From assembly GCA_018061065.1 (NCBI GenBank), contig JAGOUV010000006.1:1-64000 (forward strand): 64,000 nucleotides of DNA, given 5' to 3'. The translations under genes were made by a program, and so were the position numbers. The notes beneath the pieces were generated by a model. The model searched no databases. It was not told where the DNA came from and worked only from the letters and a program-made list of their open reading frames with translations. Below are positions 55,906-62,801 of this stretch, piece after piece; positions within the stretch are counted from its first letter, which is position 1, and the number at the start of each line of letters is the position of its first letter. The DNA is from Candidatus Altimarinota bacterium (lineage in GTDB: Bacteria; Patescibacteriota; Gracilibacteria; UBA1369; UM-FILTER-53-11).

Positions 55906-57107
55906 TGAATTCCACGCATCACCATAAAGGCTTTACTCTGGCGGAAATCCTCATTGCGATTTCTGTTTTTGGTATTATTGCAACGGTGGTTTCTAGTTTG
56001 TTTATCGACTCATTTAGAGAGTCGCGCCGTGCCTCAACGCAGAATCAGTTATATGAAGATGCACGTTTTATTATGGATACGATTGCGCAGCAGGTGCACG
56101 ATGGCATGATCGATTATGATGAGTATTACAATCAATATGTTGTGCAGGCTCATCCGGCAAATGGCCGGCCGTTGAATTTTGGGCAAAATTTTGGACGTTA
56201 TTATTCCGCGTTTTTTAATCCGGGAACTGATAATAGACTTGGATTTGAGTGCAATGACGGTCAGCGAAATATGAAGAATTGTGTGCCGTTAAAAAAGACA
56301 ATTGATCGAGCAACAGGACAGAATCCTTACGATGGAAAGCGTTTAAACGGTGCTGCACCAGATAGAGAAAATGCGTTTTGCGCCACGATGCGATATTTAC
56401 GCCGCATGGCTCAGCAAGATAATAAAGGCAAAGATTTTTTGACTGGCTTGGATCTGACTAATTGCTTTGGTGAAAATGCACCGAATCAAGCACAGTTGGG
56501 TTTTGTGCCCGAGCTATATCTCATTTCTCCCGATGCGCGCTATAAGACGATTTTTGCCCGCGAGAGAATTGGACGGAATTCATATGCGCTTTCGATGTTA
56601 AAAATGGAGGGAAAAGATACGGATAACGATGGCGTCTATGATAGTTTTATCTGCGCGCCGGAGTTTCAGTGCCGTGGAGTTGATGCTGCGCCAGACGTGC
56701 CGCTGCCGCCTCCAGCTGAGTTAATTAATGATTGTCCTACGGTAGGTGCGAACTTGCCGGGTCAGCTGCCGCGTCCGCGCAATGAAGAGCTTTTGCCGCC
56801 TGATGCACAGGCGAATGATGACTTGTGTGATACAAAAGAAAAGGGCTTTAGTAAGGATTTTGTTCCGGTGAGTCCGCTGCGCGTGAGTATTTCGCAGTTG
56901 CAGTTTTTGATCGCGCCGTTGGAAGATCCGCACTATGCATTTGCCGAAAAAAATCAGCTTACGCAGCCGCGCGTGACTATTGTGCTCACGGTACAGCCGA
57001 ACCCCGATTATATCGGAGCGCGTGACACCCTTGAGCCGTTTACCATTACACAGACGGTTTCTACGCAATTACTAACGCCGATTCCGGCACCTTTGTTAGT
57101 TGAATAA
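55905..57107 (+). CDS. Large prepilin-like minor pilin (PilW-like)
   Basis: A 400-aa protein with a type III signal peptide: HHKG/FTLAEILIAISVFGII, cleaved after Gly9 with Glu at +5. Size, Cys-containing globular domain and position match PilW-type minor pilins that prime pilus assembly. Contains a DTDNDGVYDSF stretch at about residue 236 that resembles a calcium-binding loop. Confidence 0.8.
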   Translation: MNSTHHHKGFTLAEILIAISVFGIIATVVSSLFIDSFRESRRASTQNQLYEDARFIMDTIAQQVHDGMIDYDEYYNQYVVQAHPANGRPLNFGQNFGRYYSAFFNPGTDNRLGFECNDGQRNMKNCVPLKKTIDRATGQNPYDGKRLNGAAPDRENAFCATMRYLRRMAQQDNKGKDFLTGLDLTNCFGENAPNQAQLGFVPELYLISPDARYKTIFARERIGRNSYALSMLKMEGKDTDNDGVYDSFICAPEFQCRGVDAAPDVPLPPPAELINDCPTVGANLPGQLPRPRNEELLPPDAQANDDLCDTKEKGFSKDFVPVSPLRVSISQLQFLIAPLEDPHYAFAEKNQLTQPRVTIVLTVQPNPDYIGARDTLEPFTITQTVSTQLLTPIPAPLLVE

Positions 57108-57111
57108 TTAT

Positions 57112-57780
57112 ATGAATTCTCTACGATCTACCGCTGGCGAGTCTCTCCTGGAAGTTATCATTGCTCTGGGCGTGATTATGATCGTGGCAGGTCCAGTGGG
57201 CGGATTATTTATAGCTTCGCGCAATGCAAGTCATGTGGAGCGCACCGATGTTATCGCCACGCGTTTAGCGGATGAGGGATTGGAGGTGATGCGTAATTTT
57301 CGCGATACGAATTTATTGCGTTTTTCTACGCGTGAATCGTTGTGTTGGAATACGGAAATTGATTATACCGATGCTCGAGATTGTGAAAATCATAGAATTG
57401 TGGGGGATCGTTCGTATACGCTTGAGGTGGAGCTGGATGGCCAGTCTCCGCGGTATTTGCAGTGGCAGCTGGGGCCGCAGGCCGTGGCACTTCATGAAAA
57501 TCTACGAGGTGATCATGACGATGTATATAAGTTGGCGCTCAATGAGGCGACGGGTGTGTATCATCATGCGCTCAATGTGGCGGGTGAGCAGGAGACAATT
57601 TTTCATCGCGAGATTGCTGTGCAGTATTTTGATATGGTCGGCGAGCCCGGTTCGCTTACACCTCTTACTCCCGATGGCACTGACGACACGATGTTGGTCG
57701 TTTCAAATGTTCGCTACCGTACTGGTCCATCGGTACGCTCGGTTTCGCGCAGTTTAGTTTTGACTAAATATTCCCGCTGA
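57112..57780 (+). CDS. Prepilin-like minor pilin (PilV-like)
   Basis: A 222-aa protein with the prepilin motif AGESLLEVIIALGVIMIVAG; cleavage after Gly9 leaves Glu at +1 (instead of Phe) and Glu at +5. The globular part has two cysteines. ATG 57112 is preferred over TTG 57100, which overlaps the previous gene. Confidence 0.75.
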   Translation: MNSLRSTAGESLLEVIIALGVIMIVAGPVGGLFIASRNASHVERTDVIATRLADEGLEVMRNFRDTNLLRFSTRESLCWNTEIDYTDARDCENHRIVGDRSYTLEVELDGQSPRYLQWQLGPQAVALHENLRGDHDDVYKLALNEATGVYHHALNVAGEQETIFHREIAVQYFDMVGEPGSLTPLTPDGTDDTMLVVSNVRYRTGPSVRSVSRSLVLTKYSR

Positions 57781-57785
57781 TTTTT

Positions 57786-58964
57786 ATGAAAAAGAATTTT
57801 CTCCCACTTTCAAACACCCGCGGCGTGAGCCTCATGGTCGCCATCATGTTCGTCTCTGCATTTTTATTAATCATGGGCGGATTATTTGATGCGCGATTGC
57901 GTGCGCTGCTCGCCGTTGCCGAGCGGGGAAGTAATGATGTCGCTACGTATTTAGCTCAATCTGCTGCGGAAATCGGTTCGCTGTATGCGAGTGTCAGTGG
58001 CGTGGGTGCAGACTCCGCACAGCTTCCACAGGAGACGCGTACACACTTAACACAAGTGCTAGCCGCTGCGGCCAGTGCTGCGGGTATTGAGACCTGCGCG
58101 GATGGAAGTTGTGTTTCATTTCAGGTGCGCGGTCGTACGGTTGCGACGCTGAGATTTAATAATCAAAATCTATATTCTGTTCCAGAAAAGGGGACAGGAA
58201 CCGCTGCCGCTACATGCGCGAACGCCGATGATGCCGATGACGGATGTAATTGGAATAAGTTGTTTGTCGGCGACTCAATTGAAATTCCGCTGTATTACAC
58301 TGATTCAAATGGTCGCGAGGTCCGGCTTGATCTGACGCAGCCCAATAGTTATTTTTCCCTGCGTGTCCGTGCACCGTGCGAGGGGTATGTGGAAAATTGT
58401 CCCGCCGATGACCGCATTGTTCTCTATCCACCCACCGATAATGCCGATGCCTACCGTGACGTGAAAAAGGATCAGGTGCTGATGCAGTGGAGTATTAATA
58501 GTACGGATGGAGAGATTACGCTGCTGGCGAGGGATCAGGTTGATCGGCAAGACAGCAAAAAACGTAGTTTGGATTTAATCACAAATAATGAAATTTCCTC
58601 TGGTCGCATTAATGATGTGTCGGAGAGTGCGTTTGGAGTATTGAGTCACGATCTATCAATACAAAGAATACCAACTGCTGTAAATATTTTAAGTGCATTA
58701 TTGCCCAACAACCAATCGATGGTCATGCGCCTCAACGCCATCGGCCAGCCCCGCCGCAATCCTGAAGATAGGGAGCAATTTGATATTAACAATAAGACAT
58801 TCTTTGTACCTTTCTTGGAGTATCAATTGCTCGTCTCTCAACCGCTTTCTGATCAGAAAATTGCCATTGATGGGCAGGCGCGTATTGGCAGTATTACCCG
58901 AGACTTCCATATTGATAAAAAACGTAAGCCTACACTGGGTGGATTTGTGCTAGAAAACTTCTAA
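57786..58964 (+). CDS. PilX-like pilus assembly protein
   Basis: A 392-aa protein with a short basic N-terminus, RGVSLMVAIMFVSAFLLIMGGLF as a single N-terminal membrane helix, and a large periplasmic domain. The prepilin +5 Glu is absent (VSLMV), as in PilX/GspK-like initiators. Last gene of the pilus cluster; the promoter of the Gly-rich surface protein follows. Confidence 0.65.
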   Translation: MKKNFLPLSNTRGVSLMVAIMFVSAFLLIMGGLFDARLRALLAVAERGSNDVATYLAQSAAEIGSLYASVSGVGADSAQLPQETRTHLTQVLAAAASAAGIETCADGSCVSFQVRGRTVATLRFNNQNLYSVPEKGTGTAAATCANADDADDGCNWNKLFVGDSIEIPLYYTDSNGREVRLDLTQPNSYFSLRVRAPCEGYVENCPADDRIVLYPPTDNADAYRDVKKDQVLMQWSINSTDGEITLLARDQVDRQDSKKRSLDLITNNEISSGRINDVSESAFGVLSHDLSIQRIPTAVNILSALLPNNQSMVMRLNAIGQPRRNPEDREQFDINNKTFFVPFLEYQLLVSQPLSDQKIAIDGQARIGSITRDFHIDKKRKPTLGGFVLENF

Positions 58965-58981
58965 TTGCCAAGCCGTTTCTA

Positions 58982-59011
58982 TTGACTTTTTCAGTAGGTA
59001 GGGCTTAATAT
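58982..59011 (+). promoter_or_regulatory. Promoter TTGACT-N18-TAATAT of the Gly-rich surface protein gene
   Basis: TTGACT 58982-58987 and TAATAT 59006-59011; predicted start about 59018, leader about 21 nt. Confidence 0.5.
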
Positions 59012-59038
59012 AAGCACTTAATTTTAGGTCACTGTCAA

Positions 59039-61558
59039 ATGCCACTCCCCATTGACGTTCAACCACTACCGGAAGAAATACGACAAGATCAAGACCCAAA
59101 TGTCTATGGATCGAGTTTTTCAGTTATGTCCGGTTCAAATCAGGGACAGATTGGATTGAATAAACGTGCTGGTTTTTCTCAGGCAGAGACACGTATCAGA
59201 GATAGTGTCAGTGGTTTTGTTATTGATTTTGCCCCGCCACAGCTTAAACATCCGGCGAATGAGTCTCCTAGAACAACGCAAGATTTTGTGTTGTTGAATC
59301 AGAACGGGACAAAAATGCGTGTAATCAAGGAATGGGATACGAATAGGGTAAAAGTAAATGGAGTAGAAAAAGTTGCAAATGATGCAGGTGGTGAGCCCAA
59401 TCCTATACCCGGGGGAAAAGTGGCGTATGATGGTACCCCATTTGGAGTTGATGGTTATGCTGACTCCGATAACTGGCAGTTTGATCCGAATACACCCGGT
59501 ACCTGGGCTGAACTCGTTCGTCAACAGGTAGCCTTGGGTCAGGATCCCTTGGATACGGGATTACTTGATTTCGCAACTTCAACACCTGGCGTGGACGATG
59601 CACCCGCATACTACGGCCACAACGTGATTGCACAAGGTGATCAGCTTTTAGGCCGTGGATTAGATGGGTTCGCCTATCAGCTCACATGGCAGGGTGATCA
59701 GTTAGTTGAAGATACAAATTGGACAGGTGATCAGGATGTAGATTGTGGCAATCCAGAAATGGTAGGTGCATACACTGTTGATGGTCGTCAGATTGACGTT
59801 GTAGTCTTGAATACTGCAAATGGATTGCAGTCATTTGCTCTAGAAACTGTTGATATCAATGCTAACGGCGTACCTGTTCTTGAGTTACGCCCTCACACAT
59901 GGAACCCCGTTGCCGCGATCGCACCGGCAGATATGGATCGCGATGGTGTCGCAGATGACGATGATAATGAGCCAACCCGCGCACTTCCTCGTACTGATAC
60001 GAACGCAGATGGCATTGATGACCGTATACAAATTCAAGCAGGAGCAGAGGTGCCCCCACCAAACTTAATGCCTGGCTGGACACCCGCAACAAGCTCATTG
60101 GCAGATAGCAATGGCCAGGTGTATCCAAACGCAGGAATAAGCCCGAACCATGAAGAGCACCTTCACTGGAGGGGAGAAGTGGTACCTACCGGAGAGCAGG
60201 ACACAGTTCTTGCAAGTGCCGGTTCAGAATTAAACTATACAAATGCTCCTGATGTCCGTGACCAGGGACCACATGGTGACTTGGTGGTAAAACTCAATGA
60301 GGCAAATGGACGTGTTAGTCCTGTTACCCTTGATGTTACCTCAGGGAGCGTCACGGTAACTGGTCGTCCTATCGTCGATGGTATTTTTGGAGAGCCCGTT
60401 AATGTGGTTGTAAATGCTGGTGAATCACGCCGATTCCCTCCTATGGCCGATGCAGTTATGGCGGCAAATGGTACGGGCTTTAGATTGTCAGTATCAGAAG
60501 ATAGTGTCGCAATTCCTGGTGAAAATCCCCCAGAACAGGATGCTGGTGTGGGTGGTCAGGGAGGAGGCGACGCAGCAGTTCCCGACGCAGCAGCCCCAAT
60601 TTTAGATGCAGAAGTTATCGTTCCACCTCTTGATGCAGGCGCAGGCGGTGAAGGTGGCCAAGGCGGAATGGGAGGAATACCGGAAGTTCTCGATGCAGGT
60701 TTGCCTATTGATGCTGCCGCAGCTGGTGGACAAGGAGGTACAGGCGGATCTGAAGAAATTGGTGGTTCCGGTGGGACAGGCGGAATGGAAGCCCCCGGTG
60801 GAAACGGAGGAACAGGTGGCACAGGTGGAATCGAGGCTCCCGGTGGCAGTGGTGGTGAAGGTGGTTCCGGCGGAGCAGGCGGAATGGAAGCCCCCGGTGG
60901 AAACGGAGGAACAGGTGGAATCGAGGCTCCCGGTGGCAGTGGTGGCGAAGGTGGCTCCGGTGGAGCAGGCGGATTTGAAGCTCCCGGTGGCAGTGGCGGC
61001 GAAGGTGGCTCAGAAGCTCCATGTACACCAAATGAAGAAATTGAAACCCGCTGCGACAATATAGATAATGATTGTGATGGATTAGTTGATCGGAGACGGG
61101 TAGAACAAGATGGTCAGATGGTTATTGTTCCCTTGAGAAGTGCTGGCCAGGAATTCCGTTGTGAAGATGGCAGAGTTGTAACTATTGGCGAAGAAGAGTG
61201 TGATTTGAGCGTCAATCCTCATCGTATGACTTCAGCCGACGTTAATGCTGATGAAATTTGTAAGCAAGGCCAAGGAGGTGCCGGTGGAACAGGTGGAGCT
61301 ATGGAAAATGGTGGTGAAGGTGGCACTGATCCTGAAGTAGGCGGAAATGGCGGTGAATCCGGTCATATCGGCAATGGTGGAGACACTGAAAATGGCGGTG
61401 AAGGTGGCGAGGGCGGAAAGGAAGTAGCTCCTGGCGGTTCTAATGGAGGTGGTGGATGTGCTATTGAGGCAGGGAATCGTCCAAAAGGCTTACCCGCATG
61501 GATGGCATTAGGTGCAGTTGCACTTCTTAAGCGCATTCGCCGAACACGCGGGGAATAA
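59039..61558 (+). CDS. Gly-rich repeat protein with MYXO-CTERM-like tail
   Basis: An 839-aa protein. Order: N-terminal beta-rich region, a calcium-loop stretch like thrombospondin type 3 (about 298-330, DMDRDGVADDDDN and DTNADGIDD), further beta domains, Gly-rich repeats (about 500-660, GGxGG with EAPGG boxes), a MopE-like Cys motif (CDNIDNDCDGLVD, about 670), more Gly-rich sequence, and a C-terminal triad: GGGGC with Cys807, a hydrophobic stretch (LPAWMALGAVALL) and a basic end (KRIRRTRGE). The tail matches the MYXO-CTERM sorting-signal layout of Myxococcota. No N-terminal signal peptide is seen; an in-frame TAA at 59006 prevents a longer start. A surface role is inferred. Confidence 0.7.
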   Translation: MPLPIDVQPLPEEIRQDQDPNVYGSSFSVMSGSNQGQIGLNKRAGFSQAETRIRDSVSGFVIDFAPPQLKHPANESPRTTQDFVLLNQNGTKMRVIKEWDTNRVKVNGVEKVANDAGGEPNPIPGGKVAYDGTPFGVDGYADSDNWQFDPNTPGTWAELVRQQVALGQDPLDTGLLDFATSTPGVDDAPAYYGHNVIAQGDQLLGRGLDGFAYQLTWQGDQLVEDTNWTGDQDVDCGNPEMVGAYTVDGRQIDVVVLNTANGLQSFALETVDINANGVPVLELRPHTWNPVAAIAPADMDRDGVADDDDNEPTRALPRTDTNADGIDDRIQIQAGAEVPPPNLMPGWTPATSSLADSNGQVYPNAGISPNHEEHLHWRGEVVPTGEQDTVLASAGSELNYTNAPDVRDQGPHGDLVVKLNEANGRVSPVTLDVTSGSVTVTGRPIVDGIFGEPVNVVVNAGESRRFPPMADAVMAANGTGFRLSVSEDSVAIPGENPPEQDAGVGGQGGGDAAVPDAAAPILDAEVIVPPLDAGAGGEGGQGGMGGIPEVLDAGLPIDAAAAGGQGGTGGSEEIGGSGGTGGMEAPGGNGGTGGTGGIEAPGGSGGEGGSGGAGGMEAPGGNGGTGGIEAPGGSGGEGGSGGAGGFEAPGGSGGEGGSEAPCTPNEEIETRCDNIDNDCDGLVDRRRVEQDGQMVIVPLRSAGQEFRCEDGRVVTIGEEECDLSVNPHRMTSADVNADEICKQGQGGAGGTGGAMENGGEGGTDPEVGGNGGESGHIGNGGDTENGGEGGEGGKEVAPGGSNGGGGCAIEAGNRPKGLPAWMALGAVALLKRIRRTRGE
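60785..60973 (+). repeat. Tandem direct repeat inside the Gly-rich gene
   Basis: Two near-identical units of 99 nt (60785-60883) and 90 nt (60884-60973), each beginning ATGGAAGCCCCCGGTGGAAA and differing by one 9-nt deletion and a few third-position changes. A partial third copy follows to about 61018. The similarity at DNA level points to recent slippage or recombination. Confidence 0.8.
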
Positions 61559-61561
61559 GGA

Positions 61562-62323
61562 TTACTTGCTCGTCTTCCACAATATTTCGAATATCACTTT
61601 CATTGAGTGATAGATTTCTTCGCTTTGGATTAAGATCCCGATTTTTTCGCTTTTCAAGGTAATGATCGAAACTTTGCCATCATAAATATTAATCTCATTT
61701 GAGATATCAAAAAGATTCGCGGTTAGATGGTGTGAGCTGCGTAAGTATTTTTTATCTTTCTTAGCCTCCTCGCGCTCAAAGGGCGTATTTTTTGAAATAT
61801 AGCGACAGGCAATTTTGCTTTTTACACGCCTTTTTACATACCATTGATCATATTCCTTGCCGAATAAATCCCATAAATCTTCAACGGAGCTTAAACACAA
61901 GATCTCTGTTTTTGACGTCAACGAGTCCGCATACATGCGCTTAAGATCATGCGTGCCCTCGTAAAAAGTAACCTTGGGCAGGTTCATATCTTTGCGCGTA
62001 ATAGAGGTCAGCTCGGGAAGTATATGAGAGAAAGCCGAGATATTGCGATCCCACTTCTCCAGCGCTTTTGTCTTGTGCTGACGGAGAGATTCAAGAGCTT
62101 CATCGGGTTTTTCCGCAGTGAAATATTGCGTACGCCCCTTCCATGTAATTCTCACAAAACTATCCTGAGCTAGTTGTTCAAGGTACACGCGAACCGTTGT
62201 TCGTTTTTTTTCTAAGTGCCGCGCCAGCACGCTCGCGGGTTGAGTTCCCAGTTGCAAAAGTGCCGTATACACATCGATTTGTTCTGCACTCCAGCCGAGA
62301 TTTTTGAGCACTTGTTGGTACAT
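61562..62323 (-). CDS. TrmB-family transcriptional regulator
   Basis: A 253-aa protein. N-terminal winged helix (about 1-75: VYTALLQLGTQPASVLARHLEKKRTTVRVYLEQLAQDSFV), a helical connector, and a C-terminal TrmB-type sensor domain ('VTFYEGTHDLKRMYADSL', 'EILCLSSVEDLWDLFG'). TrmB regulators sense sugars or other small molecules, mostly in archaea. It is divergent from the secreted-protein gene at 62.8 kb, with a large palindrome between. TATAAT at 62337-62332 ends 8 nt before the ATG, so the leader is about 2 nt. Confidence 0.8.
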   Translation of the reverse strand: MYQQVLKNLGWSAEQIDVYTALLQLGTQPASVLARHLEKKRTTVRVYLEQLAQDSFVRITWKGRTQYFTAEKPDEALESLRQHKTKALEKWDRNISAFSHILPELTSITRKDMNLPKVTFYEGTHDLKRMYADSLTSKTEILCLSSVEDLWDLFGKEYDQWYVKRRVKSKIACRYISKNTPFEREEAKKDKKYLRSSHHLTANLFDISNEINIYDGKVSIITLKSEKIGILIQSEEIYHSMKVIFEILWKTSK

Positions 62324-62331
62324 ATACGGTA

Positions 62332-62337
62332 ATTATA
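62332..62337 (-). promoter_or_regulatory. -10 element TATAAT 8 nt before the TrmB-family gene
   Basis: Minus-strand TATAAT (62337 to 62332), 8 nt, ATG 62323; predicted leader about 2 nt. Confidence 0.5.
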
Positions 62338-62420
62338 TGTTGTCAAAAATTTTACGTCAACAAGGATTTATGGTTTGAAATAAGGCTTATAGTTAAATAA
62401 AAACAGGTGACGTAGGCTCA

Positions 62421-62444
62421 TTGACTCATCTATAGATGAGTCAA
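62421..62444. promoter_or_regulatory. 24-bp perfect palindrome, candidate regulator binding site
   Basis: Left arm TTGACTCATCTA and its exact reverse complement lie back to back, about 100 bp upstream of the TrmB-family gene and on the far side of its promoter. A related, imperfect inverted repeat (TGACT...AGTCA) occurs in the promoter at 62761. A perfect 24-bp dyad between a divergent regulator and a secreted-protein gene is a natural operator candidate. Confidence 0.6.
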
Positions 62445-62588
62445 CACCATGACTACCATTACTTTTTAATCACCACGATAGAAGAAATCGACGATGCGAT
62501 CGGAGAGACTAAAGATTTGGCATTTAATATTTCTATGCTTTTTACCAGTGCTTATGACCTTGAAGGTCATATTATTTGGAAGCTGTAA
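62436..62588 (+). CDS. Possible 50-aa protein starting inside the palindrome
   Basis: A 51-codon frame starting MSQHHDYHYFLITTIEEID and ending EGHIIWKL. The ATG lies in the right arm of the palindrome, so a bound regulator would cover it. Composition is that of a normal soluble peptide. However, the frame also contains a hairpin (TATGACC/GGTCATA, 62553-62571) and no promoter is evident, so it may be chance in a structured noncoding region. Confidence 0.3.
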   Translation: MSQHHDYHYFLITTIEEIDDAIGETKDLAFNISMLFTSAYDLEGHIIWKL

Positions 62589-62594
62589 TGGTTT

Positions 62595-62676
62595 ATAGCC
62601 GCATAGGAAACCGCAGGCGCTAAGGTTGTTAGCTAATCGAGTTCATAACTCCGCAACATCAGTTGCAAGCGGCTAT
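62595..62676 (+). ncRNA. Candidate structured RNA with four-way junction
   Basis: An 8-bp closing stem (ATAGCCGC 62595-62602 with GCGGCTAT 62669-62676) encloses three successive perfect 5-bp hairpins: GCTAA/TTAGC (62619-62633), GAGTT/AACTC (62639-62651) and GCAAC/GTTGC (62653-62666). GGTTT at 62590-62594 could instead pair with AAACC at 62608-62612, a possible switch. It is not a tRNA: arm and loop sizes are wrong. I do not recognise a known riboswitch class. A weak terminator (CGCAA/TTGCG, T7) at 62720-62754 follows. It may be a small RNA or part of a leader. Confidence 0.4.
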
Positions 62677-62719
62677 TTAAAGATATGTAAGGTGTTAAAG
62701 CGGAATGACTAGGTAATTT

Positions 62720-62754
62720 CGCAATGTGTCACAAATTTATTCTTGCGTTTTTTT
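62720..62754 (+). terminator. Weak terminator-like hairpin
   Basis: Stem CGCAA (62720-62724) with TTGCG (62743-62747), 18-nt loop, followed by seven T. It could end the structured RNA upstream. Confidence 0.35.
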
Positions 62755-62760
62755 ATGTAA

Positions 62761-62790
62761 TTGACTTAGAGTGAGTCATTACTCTCAAAT
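62761..62790 (+). promoter_or_regulatory. Promoter with inverted repeat before the secreted-protein gene
   Basis: TTGACT (62761-62766) and TCAAAT (62785-62790) are 18 nt apart; the ATG at 62802 follows after 11 nt (leader about 5 nt). The inverted repeat TGACT-N7-AGTCA (62762-62778) overlaps the -35 element and shares its half-site with the 24-bp palindrome upstream. Confidence 0.45.
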
Positions 62791-62801
62791 TCACCACGGT
62801 G

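Noticed and set aside
60785-61018. CRISPR-like array
   Set aside because: The repeats are coding, in frame, tandem without unique spacers, and encode Gly-rich protein.
60556-61059. Pro-rich minus-strand frame opposite the Gly repeats
   Set aside because: Antisense of GGxGG codons (CCN) in the surface protein gene; no start signals.
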